The notes below the pieces were generated by a model. The model ran no database searches and was not told the origin of the DNA. It worked only from the letters and a program-made list of their open reading frames with translations. Below, piece after piece: positions 16,202 to 24,449 of a DNA stretch of 64,000 nucleotides. Origin of the DNA: UBA1231 sp045652765. Its GTDB lineage: Bacteria > Bacillota_I > Bacilli_A > ML615J-28 > CAG-313. Where the stretch lies: the NCBI GenBank assembly GCA_045652765.1, contig JAZOLG010000049.1, forward strand, positions 1 to 64,000. The letters run 5' to 3'. Made by a program: the position numbers and the translations under genes. Positions within the stretch are counted from its first letter, which is position 1. Each line of letters starts with the position of its first letter.

Positions 16202-18316
16202 ATGAAATTACTAATAGTTGAATCACCATCAAAATCTAAAACAATTGAACATTACTTAGGAAGTGATTATAAAGTGGCTTCTAGTTTAGGTCATATTAGA
16301 GACTTAAAAATTAAAGGTAAGGGTGGATTTGGTGTTGATGTAAACAACAATTTTAAACCAGAATATAGTATTTTATCGGAAAAACAAGATACTGTTAATG
16401 AATTAAAGAAATTAGCAGCTGATGCAGAACATATTTATCTTGCTACCGACCCCGACCGTGAAGGAGAAGCAATCAGCTGGCATTTACAAGAGGTGTTAGA
16501 ACAAGATCCAAGTAAATTTTCCAGAGTAGTTTTTAACGAAATTACTAAAACAGCGGTTTTAAATGCTATAGAAAATCCACGTCAAGTAAATATGGATTTG
16601 GTTCATTCACAAGAATCAAGAAGAATTATAGACCGAATTATTGGTTTTAGACTTTCGAGTCTTCTTCAACAAAAAATTGGTTCAAAATCAGCCGGGCGTG
16701 TTCAAAGTGTTGCGCTTAAATTAATAGTTGATCGAGAAAAAGAAATTGAAGCATTCGATAAACAAGAATATTGGGATTTATTTGCTTTTTTAAAGAAAGA
16801 TGAAAATGTTATAAAAACTAAACTTGTTGAAGATATTAATGGTAAAATTGAGTTACATGATGAATCTTCTGCAAAGAATGTTGTTGATTATTTACAAGAT
16901 AAAGAATTTGTTGTAGAATCTGTGGAAAAGAAAGAACGTAAAAAAGCCGCAAAAGCACCTTTTATTACATCAACTTTACAACAAGATGCCGGTGCAAGAT
17001 TTAAGTTTAATGCTAAACGTACAATGTTAGTTGCACAAAAACTTTATGAAGGTATTGATATTGGCGAAGAACGTGTTGGGTTAATTACATACATGCGTAC
17101 CGACTCTGTTCGTTTATCTGATGATTTCTTAAAAGAAGCTAAGAAATACATTGTAAAACATTTTGGTGAAGAATACTATAAAGGTTATAAAGTAAAAACT
17201 AAAAAAGGTCAAAGAATTCAAGATGCCCATGAAGCTATAAGACCAACATCACTAGATCGTACACCTAGTAAGATGAAAAAATATCTTTCTAATGATGAAT
17301 TAAAAATTTATACAATTATTTATAATCGTGCATTAGCATCAAATATGTCTGATACAATAGTTGAGGATACAGACGTATTAATTAAAGCTGGTGATTATAA
17401 ATTTGCATGTGGTGGAGAAGTAGTTTTATTTGATGGATTCCAAAGATTATATGATGAAGTAACTGGTGAAGAACAAGAAATTTTATCAGGTTTACCAGAA
17501 CTTACAAAAAATGAAGTATTAGACAAAGAAGAAATTAAGAGTGAACAAAAATATACAAACCCACCTCATCGTTACACTGAAGTAAGATTAATTAAGAAAA
17601 TGGAAGATTTAGGTATTGGACGTCCATCGACTTACGCTCTTACAATGGAAACTTTAAGAATTAGAAGTTATGTAACAATGGATAAAAGAGCATTTGTGCC
17701 AAGCGAACAAGGAAGATTAACTAGTGAACAATTAGATTTATTCTTTAATTCTATTATTAATGTTAAATATACAGCAGAAATGGAAAATAAACTTGACGCA
17801 ATAAGTGAAGGACAAGCAATTTGGTATGAAGAAATAAAAGCTTTTTATGATCAATTTGCTCCTTTAATTGAAAATGCTAGGGATAATATGATAAAACTTT
17901 ATCCAAAAATCACTGATGAATTCTGTCCAGAATGTGGACTGCCACTATTCATAAGACGTGGTCCATTTGGAGAATTTACTGCATGTTCGGGATATCCTCA
18001 TTGTAAATATATTAAGAAAAAACCAAAGGTTGAACCAGTACATACTGGCCATCAATGTCCACTATGTAAAGAAGGAGAACTAGTTGAAAGAATCAATGTT
18101 CGTGGTCGTAATAAAGGAACATTATTTTATGCATGTAGTTTGTTCCCTAAATGTCGCGCAACTTATTCAGGACTTCCAAATGGTGAGATTTGTCCAGTGT
18201 GTGAAGGTCCAATGATTGTTGTAAATGATGAAGTTGTATGTGGCAATGAGAAATGTAAAACCAATAGAGAACGTCGTGCAAAAGAACGTGAAGCCGCAAA
18301 AAAAGTAATTTCTTAA
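16202..18316 (+). CDS. topA: DNA topoisomerase I
   Basis: A type IA topoisomerase of 704 residues. The Toprim domain is at the N-terminus (LLIVESPSKSKTIEHYL, and DPDREGEAISWH near 80-92). The active-site Tyr is in LITYMRTDSVRLS (near residue 297). Two four-cysteine zinc motifs follow near the C-terminus (CPECGLPL...CSGYPHC and CPLCKEGE...CSLFPKC), plus a final CPVCEGP/CGNEKC pair. It relaxes negative supercoils. It is monocistronic here; in Bacilli topA usually precedes trmFO and xerC, which in this genome are 43 kb away. Confidence 0.96.
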   Translation: MKLLIVESPSKSKTIEHYLGSDYKVASSLGHIRDLKIKGKGGFGVDVNNNFKPEYSILSEKQDTVNELKKLAADAEHIYLATDPDREGEAISWHLQEVLEQDPSKFSRVVFNEITKTAVLNAIENPRQVNMDLVHSQESRRIIDRIIGFRLSSLLQQKIGSKSAGRVQSVALKLIVDREKEIEAFDKQEYWDLFAFLKKDENVIKTKLVEDINGKIELHDESSAKNVVDYLQDKEFVVESVEKKERKKAAKAPFITSTLQQDAGARFKFNAKRTMLVAQKLYEGIDIGEERVGLITYMRTDSVRLSDDFLKEAKKYIVKHFGEEYYKGYKVKTKKGQRIQDAHEAIRPTSLDRTPSKMKKYLSNDELKIYTIIYNRALASNMSDTIVEDTDVLIKAGDYKFACGGEVVLFDGFQRLYDEVTGEEQEILSGLPELTKNEVLDKEEIKSEQKYTNPPHRYTEVRLIKKMEDLGIGRPSTYALTMETLRIRSYVTMDKRAFVPSEQGRLTSEQLDLFFNSIINVKYTAEMENKLDAISEGQAIWYEEIKAFYDQFAPLIENARDNMIKLYPKITDEFCPECGLPLFIRRGPFGEFTACSGYPHCKYIKKKPKVEPVHTGHQCPLCKEGELVERINVRGRNKGTLFYACSLFPKCRATYSGLPNGEICPVCEGPMIVVNDEVVCGNEKCKTNRERRAKEREAAKKVIS

Positions 18317-18345
18317 AAAAAATTGTAGAAATTTTAAAAAAACTA

Positions 18346-18374
18346 TTGACAAATTGTCGAATGTTTGCTATAAT
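18346..18374 (+). promoter_or_regulatory. Strong promoter of a short intergenic transcript
   Basis: Consensus TTGACA at 18346-18351 and TATAAT at 18369-18374, 17-base spacer, with extended -10 TGC. It is the best promoter in the window by match to consensus. The start would be near 18381. Confidence 0.88.
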
Positions 18375-18378
18375 TAAT

Positions 18379-18467
18379 GTGCCGTACGAGTTGTACGGTA
18401 CACATATCCCCTACACTTATGTTAATATTAACATAGGAGAAGCCATGTTCCCCCATGGCTTCTTTTT
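18379..18467 (+). ncRNA. Putative small structured RNA, family not recognised
   Basis: The transcript of about 90 bases from the consensus promoter has three hairpins. The first is GTG-CCGTAC/GTACGG-TA-CAC with loop GAGTT (18379-18403). The second is built on TGTTAATATTAACA, possibly enclosed by TCCCCTA/TAGGAGA. The third is a terminator, AGAAGCCATG/CATGGCTTCT (18438-18463) with loop TTCCCC and T run. ftsY has its own promoter after the terminator, so this is not simply an ftsY leader. It lacks the GGAAGGA/GNAR features of SRP RNA despite its position beside ftsY and ffh. Existence is likely; identity is unknown. Confidence 0.65.
18438..18467 (+). terminator. Terminator of the intergenic small RNA
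   Basis: AGAAGCCATG pairs with CATGGCTTCT (10 bp, loop TTCCCC), followed by TTTTT. Confidence 0.88.
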
Positions 18468-18480
18468 ATTTTTAAATGTA

Positions 18481-18509
18481 TTTACAAATTTATTAAAATA
18501 TAGTATAAT
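18481..18509 (+). promoter_or_regulatory. Promoter of ftsY
   Basis: TTTACA at 18481-18486 and TATAAT at 18504-18509 with a 17-base spacer, downstream of the small-RNA terminator. AAAGGTGA serves the ATG at 18537. Confidence 0.82.
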
Positions 18510-18536
18510 ATCTAAAGAAAGATAAAAGGTGAAATT

Positions 18537-19520
18537 ATGGGTTTCTTTTCAGTCTTTAAGAAAAAGAAAAATCAAGATAATAAAGCTTTAGAAAAAGCAA
18601 ATAAATATCGCTTAGGAATGGAAAAAACAAGAAGTGGTCTTTTAAATAAATTAAAAGGTTTATTCCAAAGTTATGATCAAATTACGGAAGATTTATTTGA
18701 TGATTTAACAGACATTTTTATTATGGCTGATATTGGTGTTGAAACAACTCTTGATTTTATTGAAGAATTAAAAGAAGATGAAAGAGTTGAAGGAATTCAT
18801 TCAGCTGATGAATTACAACCAATTATTGTTGATAAAATGTTTGAATTATATTTAAAAAATGAAATAATTGATACAAGTTTAAATCTACCAGAAAATGAAC
18901 TTGGTGTATTATTATTCGTTGGTGTTAATGGTGTTGGTAAAACAACAACGATTGCGAAAATTGCAAACAGATTAAAAGCTGAAGGGAAAAAGATTTTACT
19001 TGCAGCTGGTGATACATTTAGAGCAGGCGCAATCGACCAACTTAAAGTTTGGGGTGAAAGACTTGGCGTTGATGTTGTAACTAAGGCCCCAGGTAGTGAT
19101 CCATCGAGTGTTATTTTTGATGCTATTGTTAAAGCAAAAGCTGAAAAATATGATGTATTACTTTGTGATACTGCTGGACGTTTACAAAATAAAACAAATC
19201 TTATGAAAGAACTTGAAAAGATGAATCGTGTTATTCAAAAAGAAGTTCCTAATGGACCACACGAAACACTTTTAGTAATCGACGCAACAACTGGTCAAAA
19301 TGGTTTATCACAAGCAGAATCATTTAAAGAAATTACGGATGTTACTGGTGTTGTACTTACTAAGTTAGATGGAACAAGTAAAGGTGGAATTGTTCTTGCA
19401 ATTAGAGATAAATATAATTTACCAATTAAATTTGTTGGTCTTGGTGAAAAGATGGATGATCTAGAATACTTTGACTTAGAAGATTATATTTATGGACTAT
19501 TTGGTGATGATGATGAATAA
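18537..19520 (+). CDS. ftsY: Signal recognition particle receptor FtsY
   Basis: The 327-residue protein has a short basic N-terminus, a four-helix N domain and a G domain with GVNGVGKTTTIAKIA near residues 127-141, DTFRAGAIDQL, DTAGR and TKLDGTSKGG. It lacks the long acidic A domain of E. coli FtsY, as in most Gram-positive bacteria. It docks the Ffh-ribosome complex at the membrane. It is the first gene of ftsY-ylxM-ffh and the two following genes are tightly linked. Confidence 0.96.
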   Translation: MGFFSVFKKKKNQDNKALEKANKYRLGMEKTRSGLLNKLKGLFQSYDQITEDLFDDLTDIFIMADIGVETTLDFIEELKEDERVEGIHSADELQPIIVDKMFELYLKNEIIDTSLNLPENELGVLLFVGVNGVGKTTTIAKIANRLKAEGKKILLAAGDTFRAGAIDQLKVWGERLGVDVVTKAPGSDPSSVIFDAIVKAKAEKYDVLLCDTAGRLQNKTNLMKELEKMNRVIQKEVPNGPHETLLVIDATTGQNGLSQAESFKEITDVTGVVLTKLDGTSKGGIVLAIRDKYNLPIKFVGLGEKMDDLEYFDLEDYIYGLFGDDDE

Positions 19521-19830
19521 TCTTTTAGAAAAGAAAACATATTATCAAATGTTGTTTAATTTTTATGGTAATTTGTTAACTGAAAAACAAAAAGAATTAT
19601 TTATGGCATATTATGAAAATGATTTTAGTCTTCAAGAAATTGCGGATGAATTTAATATTAGTCGTAATGCAGTGCATGATGCACTTAAAAATGCGATTAA
19701 AAATCTTGAACATTTTGAAGAATCATTAAAACTTTATAAAAAATATATGTTATTTGAACAATTAGAAGAAGAATATAAATATGATTCTAAATGTATGGAG
19801 TTATTGAATAAAATTAAAGAAATGGAGTGA
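19507..19830 (+). CDS. ylxM: YlxM-family helix-turn-helix protein linked to SRP
   Basis: About 107 residues with a sigma-70 region 4-like helix-turn-helix: LTEKQKELFMAYYENDFSLQ then EIADEFNISRNAVHDALKNA. This matches B. subtilis YlxM (LTPKQRSYMEMYY..., EIAEEYDVSRQAVYD). YlxM is thought to modulate the signal recognition particle GTPases. Three ATG codons in a row (19507, 19510, 19513) lie inside the end of ftsY; the exact start is open. It sits between ftsY and ffh, five bases before ffh. Confidence 0.9.
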   Translation: MMMNNLLEKKTYYQMLFNFYGNLLTEKQKELFMAYYENDFSLQEIADEFNISRNAVHDALKNAIKNLEHFEESLKLYKKYMLFEQLEEEYKYDSKCMELLNKIKEME

Positions 19831-19835
19831 TATAG

Positions 19836-21242
19836 ATGCCTTTTGAAAGTTTATCAGAAAGATTTCAAATGGCCTTACGTCGATTAAGTGGACGCGGAAG
19901 AATAAATGAAAATGATATTGATGAAATGATGAAGGAAGTTCGAGTATCTTTACTTGAAGCCGATGTTAACTACAAAGTAGTCAAAGCGTTCATTAATGAT
20001 GTAAAAGAAAAAGCCCTTGGTGAAAGAGTAATGAAATCATTAACTCCTGGTGACCAAGTATTGAAAATAGTTGATGAAGAATTAAAGAAATTAATGGGTG
20101 AAGAAGCTGTACCTATTAATATAAATCCAAATGGCACTACTGTTATTTTGCTTGCCGGGTTACAAGGTAGTGGTAAAACTACTCATGCTGGAAAACTTGC
20201 TAATTATTTAAGAAAGCATCATAATGTTCGTCCATTATTAGTTGCGGCTGACGTTTATCGACCTGCTGCTGTAAACCAACTCGTAACTTTAGGTAAACAA
20301 CTTGGTATCGATGTTTTTGAACAAGGCGTTTCAGTTAAACCAGAAGTGATTGTTGAAAATGCTCTTAATCATGCTAAGAAGATGAATAATAATTTAGTAA
20401 TTATCGATACAGCTGGTCGTTTATCAATAGATGAAGCATTAATGGAAGAACTAGTTAACATCAAGAAAATCGCTAAACCACATGAAATTCTTTTAGCAGT
20501 AGATGCAATGACTGGTCAAGATGCGGTTAATGTTGCAATGCAATTTAATCAAAAACTAGATGTTACTGGTTGTATTTTAACAAAACTTGATAGTGATACT
20601 CGTGGTGGTGCTGCGCTTTCTATTCGCTATATGACACAAATACCAATTAAATTCTGTGGTATGGGTGAAAAACTTGATCAAATTGAAATTTTCCATCCAG
20701 AACGTATGGCAAGTAGAATTCTTGGAATGGGTGATGTATTAACATTAATTGATAAAGCAGTAGAGAATATTGATGAAACTGAAGCTCTTAATATGGCGGA
20801 AAGACTTGAAAAAGGATATTTCAATTATAATGATTTCTTAAAACAACTTAAGATGATCAAAAGAATGGGTTCACTTAAAGGGTTACTAGGTTTAATTCCA
20901 GGACTTGGATCAAAACTAAAAAATATTGATATTGATGATAAAAAGTTTGTTTATATTGAAGCAATTATTGGTTCAATGACAGATGAAGAAAGAAAAAATC
21001 CAGAACTTATTGCGTCAAGTCGTTCTAGAAAAGAACGTATCGCAAGAGGTAGTGGTAGAAGTTATCCAGAAATTAATAATTTAACTCAACAATTTGATAC
21101 AATGAAAAAACAAATGAAACAAATGATGGGCTTAGATGAACAACAAATGGAAAAAATGGCAAAAGGTGGTTATGTGCCTAATATGCCACAACAAAAGGTT
21201 AAAAAAGGGAAAGGGAAGAATAAAGGAGGATTTAGATTTTAA
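19836..21242 (+). CDS. ffh: Signal recognition particle protein Ffh (SRP54)
   Basis: N, G and M domains are complete in 468 residues: GLQGSGKTTHAGKLANYL near 106-123, DVYRPAAVNQL, DTAGRLS, TKLDSDTRGGAA, then the Met-rich M domain (FDTMKKQMKQMMG) and a basic GKGKNKGG tail. It binds signal sequences and SRP RNA and hands ribosomes to FtsY. The next gene starts within its stop codon (TAATG). Confidence 0.96.
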   Translation: MPFESLSERFQMALRRLSGRGRINENDIDEMMKEVRVSLLEADVNYKVVKAFINDVKEKALGERVMKSLTPGDQVLKIVDEELKKLMGEEAVPININPNGTTVILLAGLQGSGKTTHAGKLANYLRKHHNVRPLLVAADVYRPAAVNQLVTLGKQLGIDVFEQGVSVKPEVIVENALNHAKKMNNNLVIIDTAGRLSIDEALMEELVNIKKIAKPHEILLAVDAMTGQDAVNVAMQFNQKLDVTGCILTKLDSDTRGGAALSIRYMTQIPIKFCGMGEKLDQIEIFHPERMASRILGMGDVLTLIDKAVENIDETEALNMAERLEKGYFNYNDFLKQLKMIKRMGSLKGLLGLIPGLGSKLKNIDIDDKKFVYIEAIIGSMTDEERKNPELIASSRSRKERIARGSGRSYPEINNLTQQFDTMKKQMKQMMGLDEQQMEKMAKGGYVPNMPQQKVKKGKGKNKGGFRF

Positions 21243-21688
21243 TGGTTAAAGATACTTGGTATAAAAGACTTGGCTGGTTCCTATTTTATTCTGCTATAAC
21301 CCTTGTAATCTTTTTTCTAATTGATTTAATAGTTCAACGAATTGTATTTAAGTATGAAAACTCAAATGCAGTTGTGTATTTTATTGATGATAATGGTAAC
21401 AAAACTAATGACAATATAAAAGTACATGTAATAAATGATCCTGCCAAAATCAGATTAAAGATATTTAGTTCAGTGGATCGTTTTACTGTTACGGTTTCAA
21501 TTGATGGTATGGAGTTAAATAAAGTGTTCGAAAACACTAATATAATTGAATTTGAACTTCCTGCTTTAGCTGGTGAATATATTATTACTTGTAATGTTCA
21601 TACTAATCCAATATTTGGTAAAGAACAAGATACTTTATTAACTAGAAAAGTAATTGTTAATAAAATAAAAACAGAAGCATTTTTATAA
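21242..21688 (+). CDS. Single-pass membrane protein of unknown function
   Basis: The start overlaps the ffh stop by one base. The 148-residue product has one transmembrane helix near residues 10-32 and an extracytoplasmic part of about 110 residues with regular beta-strand pattern, resembling a small Ig-like or FixG-like domain (VTVSIDGMELNKVFENTN, FELPALAGEYIITCNVHT). I do not recognise a family. Co-transcription with ffh is suggestive only. Confidence 0.72.
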   Translation: MVKDTWYKRLGWFLFYSAITLVIFFLIDLIVQRIVFKYENSNAVVYFIDDNGNKTNDNIKVHVINDPAKIRLKIFSSVDRFTVTVSIDGMELNKVFENTNIIEFELPALAGEYIITCNVHTNPIFGKEQDTLLTRKVIVNKIKTEAFL

Positions 21689-21703
21689 AATTGCTTCTGT
21701 TTT
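21668..21703. terminator. Bidirectional terminator between the ffh run and ruvA
   Basis: AAACAGAAGCA pairs with TGCTTCTGTTT, with an inner ATTTTATAAAAT extension of the stem. T on one side and A on the other allow use by both converging units. Confidence 0.82.
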
Positions 21704-21705
21704 CT

Positions 21706-22269
21706 TTATTTAGTTAACTTCTTTAAAGCTGCTTTAACAGCATCTCCTAAAGATGCATAATCGCTAATTTTAAAATCTTTTGTTATTGACTTTATTTCGG
21801 CATTATTATAACCTAATGCTTTTAAAGCATTAATTAAATTTGTTAAGTCTTCATTTGATTTTGAATCAGTTTTTTCAAAATCTAATTTACCTTTTAAATC
21901 TAAAATAATTTGTTGGCTACCTTTAGTACCAATTCCAGGAAACTTTTTAAAGTAAGCTGGATCACCGTTTTCAATGGCTGCAACAATTTCAGATACGTTG
22001 CTAGATGCAAGAATTGCTAGTGCTCCTTTTGGACCTAACCCTTTAACATTAATGAGCTTTATGAACATCTTACGTTCTTCAACATTATAAAAACCATAAA
22101 GTTCAATTAAGTCTTCTCTAACATGTTGATAAATGTAAACTTTTAGTTCTTCACCAGTTTTAAAACTGTATGGATTTGGTGTTTTAATTAAATAGCCAAT
22201 ACCAAAACATTCTAATGTAATAGTATTTGGTTCGATGTTTGTAATTGTACCTTTTATATAATCATACAT
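21706..22269 (-). CDS. ruvA: Holliday junction branch migration protein RuvA
   Basis: The 187-residue product starts MYDYIKGTITNI as RuvA does. The OB-fold domain is residues 1-63, followed by two helix-hairpin-helix motifs (INVKGLGPKGALAIL and FPGIGTKGSQQIILDLKGKL) and a C-terminal UBA-like domain III. I chose the ATG at 22269 because GAGGTG sits six bases upstream; an in-frame GTG at 22278 overlaps that site. RuvA places the RuvB ring on four-way junctions. Unusually, ruvB is divergent rather than downstream. A TGTTATAAT extended -10 lies on the minus strand at 22296-22288. Confidence 0.95.
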   Translation of the reverse strand: MYDYIKGTITNIEPNTITLECFGIGYLIKTPNPYSFKTGEELKVYIYQHVREDLIELYGFYNVEERKMFIKLINVKGLGPKGALAILASSNVSEIVAAIENGDPAYFKKFPGIGTKGSQQIILDLKGKLDFEKTDSKSNEDLTNLINALKALGYNNAEIKSITKDFKISDYASLGDAVKAALKKLTK

Positions 22270-22358
22270 GATTATCACCTCATAAATATTATAACAAAAA
22301 ACTATTTAATAATAAAGTAATTAAATAAAGAGTTAAAATTAAACTATATACATATGCT

Positions 22359-22387
22359 TTGCCAAAAAACGAAAAAAGTGGTATAAT
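22359..22387 (+). promoter_or_regulatory. Promoter of ruvB-queA
   Basis: TTGCCA at 22359-22364 and TATAAT at 22382-22387 with a 17-base spacer. The -10 region GTGGTATAATAAGAAAG is nearly identical to that of polA. Confidence 0.8.
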
Positions 22388-22409
22388 AAGAAAGCAATAG
22401 GAGGAGAAT

Positions 22410-23411
22410 ATGGAAGAACGTTTAGTTAATCAAACATTCACATCATATGACGAAGAAGAACAAACACTTAGACCACAAAAACTAAGTGAATATGTTGGTC
22501 AAAGTGAATTGAAAGAAATGTTAGATATTTACATAACAACTGCTAAACAACGTAAAGAAAGTTTAGACCATGTTTTGCTATATGGACCTCCTGGACTTGG
22601 TAAAACAACACTAGCATATGTTATTGCGAATGAGATGGGAACCAAAGTGAAAGTAACCACAGGGCCTGCACTTTCTAGACCAGGTGACTTAGCATCAATC
22701 TTATCATCGCTTGATGCTGGAGATATTTTATTTATTGATGAAATTCATCGTATTCCAAAAGTTATTGAGGAAATATTATATTCAGCAATGGAAGATTATG
22801 CAATTGACATTGTAATGGGTAAAGATAGTGGAGCGATGACTTTAAGAATAGATTTACCACCATTCACATTAGTTGGTGCAACAACTCGATTTGGTGATTT
22901 AACTGCTCCACTTCGAGATAGATTTGGAATTGTTCATCAATTAAATTATTATAGTAATGAAGAACTAAAACAAATCATTAAAAGAACTTCAAGAATTTTT
23001 GATTATGAAATTGATGAAGATGCAAGTTTAGAACTAGCAAGACGTTCACGTGGAACACCGAGAATCGCTAATAGATTATTTAAAAGAATTCGTGATTTTG
23101 CACAATACAATAATGAAGAAACAATTAATGTAAAAACAACAGATTATGCTTTAAATAAGTTGAATATAGATGCATCAGGACTTGATCAAACTGATCGCCG
23201 ATATTTAGAAGTATTGATTGAAAGATTTAATGGTGGACCAGTAGGATTAGACGCTTTAGCCGCAACTATTTCAGAAGAAACTGTTACCTTAGAAGATGTC
23301 AATGAACCATATCTTTTACAAGAAGGTTTTATTATTAGATCATCAAGAGGCCGCGTTGCTACTGAAAAAGCTTATAATCATTTGAACATTAAAAGAGGTG
23401 GACTGCTATGA
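22410..23411 (+). CDS. ruvB: Holliday junction helicase motor RuvB
   Basis: An AAA+ ATPase of 333 residues with Walker A GPPGLGKTTLA near 55-65, Walker B ILFIDEIHR near 103-111, sensor GATTRFGDLTAPLRDRFG, and the C-terminal winged-helix domain ending in GRVATEKAYNHL. It is the motor for branch migration together with RuvA. AGGAGGAG precedes the start. It overlaps queA by four bases (ATGA), the usual ruvB-queA order of Gram-positive bacteria. Confidence 0.97.
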   Translation: MEERLVNQTFTSYDEEEQTLRPQKLSEYVGQSELKEMLDIYITTAKQRKESLDHVLLYGPPGLGKTTLAYVIANEMGTKVKVTTGPALSRPGDLASILSSLDAGDILFIDEIHRIPKVIEEILYSAMEDYAIDIVMGKDSGAMTLRIDLPPFTLVGATTRFGDLTAPLRDRFGIVHQLNYYSNEELKQIIKRTSRIFDYEIDEDASLELARRSRGTPRIANRLFKRIRDFAQYNNEETINVKTTDYALNKLNIDASGLDQTDRRYLEVLIERFNGGPVGLDALAATISEETVTLEDVNEPYLLQEGFIIRSSRGRVATEKAYNHLNIKRGGLL

Positions 23412-24433
23412 GAGTAGACGAATACGATTACAATTTACCAGAGGAACTCATTGCTCAAACTCCTCTTAAAGAAAGAAGTACATCAAAGCTATTAGTACTA
23501 GATAAAACAAATAAAACAATTGAGCATAATCATTTCAGCGATATAGTAAATATGCTTGGTGAAAATGATTGTTTAGTGTTCAATGATACAAAAGTAATTC
23601 CATCTAGAATATATGGAATTAAAAAAGAAACGGAAGCTAATATTGAAGTATTGCTTTTAAAAGAATTAGAAAAAGATACATGGGAAGCTTTAACAAGACC
23701 CGCCAAGAGAGTAAAAATTGGAACAGAAATAGTTTTTGGTGACAATCAGTTTACTGCTACTTGTATAGGACTTGGTGAAGATGGAATTAGAATATTTAAA
23801 ATGAATTATGAAGGAATTTTCCTAGAAAAATTGGAACAACTAGGTGAAATGCCTCTTCCACCATATATTCATGAAAAATTAGAAGAACAAGATCGTTATC
23901 AAACTGTTTACGCCAAGTACTATGGTAGTGCAGCTGCGCCAACGGCTGGTCTTCACTTTACTAAAGAAGTATTAGAAAAGTTAAAGGAAAAAAATGTTCA
24001 AATGGAATATGTAACTTTACATGTTGGACTTGGAACATTTAGACCTGTAATGGTTGATAATATTGAAGATCATCATATGCATAGTGAATTTTATATGATG
24101 AACAAAGAAACAGCAGATCGCTTAAATGAGGCAAAAACTAAAGGTAAAAGAATTATCAGCGTAGGTACTACATCAACAAGAACATTGGAATCGATTTATA
24201 ATAAATATGGTAAATTTGTAGAATGTAGTGAAGATACTAATATCTTCATTTATCCACCTTATAAATTTAAAGCAATTGATGCTTTAATTACAAATTTTCA
24301 TTTACCTAAGTCAACATTACTAATGTTGGTTAGTGCGCTTGCAACAAAAGAATTAATTATGAATGCATATGATGCAGCAATTAAAAACAATTATCGTTTC
24401 TTCTCATTTGGAGACGCGATGTTTATAAAATAA
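23408..24433 (+). CDS. queA: tRNA preQ1-34 ribosyltransferase-isomerase QueA
   Basis: Full-length (341 residues) QueA with DYNLPEELIAQTPL at the start, CLVFNDTKVIPSR, PAKRVKIG, YGSAAAPTAGLHFT near 175 and NFHLPKSTLLMLVSA near 300. It transfers the ribosyl part of S-adenosylmethionine to preQ1 in tRNA to form epoxyqueuosine. The other queuosine genes are not in the window. Coupled to ruvB. Confidence 0.96.
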   Translation: MRVDEYDYNLPEELIAQTPLKERSTSKLLVLDKTNKTIEHNHFSDIVNMLGENDCLVFNDTKVIPSRIYGIKKETEANIEVLLLKELEKDTWEALTRPAKRVKIGTEIVFGDNQFTATCIGLGEDGIRIFKMNYEGIFLEKLEQLGEMPLPPYIHEKLEEQDRYQTVYAKYYGSAAAPTAGLHFTKEVLEKLKEKNVQMEYVTLHVGLGTFRPVMVDNIEDHHMHSEFYMMNKETADRLNEAKTKGKRIISVGTTSTRTLESIYNKYGKFVECSEDTNIFIYPPYKFKAIDALITNFHLPKSTLLMLVSALATKELIMNAYDAAIKNNYRFFSFGDAMFIK

Positions 24434-24449
24434 TATAGAAGGTGAAAAT

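Noticed and set aside
18379..18467. SRP RNA (4.5S type) beside ftsY and ffh
   Set aside because: The conserved helix 8 sequence with GGAAGGA-like and symmetric-loop bases is absent, and three short hairpins replace one long rod.
18445..18529. An ATG with AGGAG five bases upstream that opens a 27-28-codon frame after the small-RNA region
   Set aside because: The ATG and its ribosome-binding site lie inside the terminator stem, and the frame runs through the ftsY promoter. It is more simply a by-product of the hairpin sequence.
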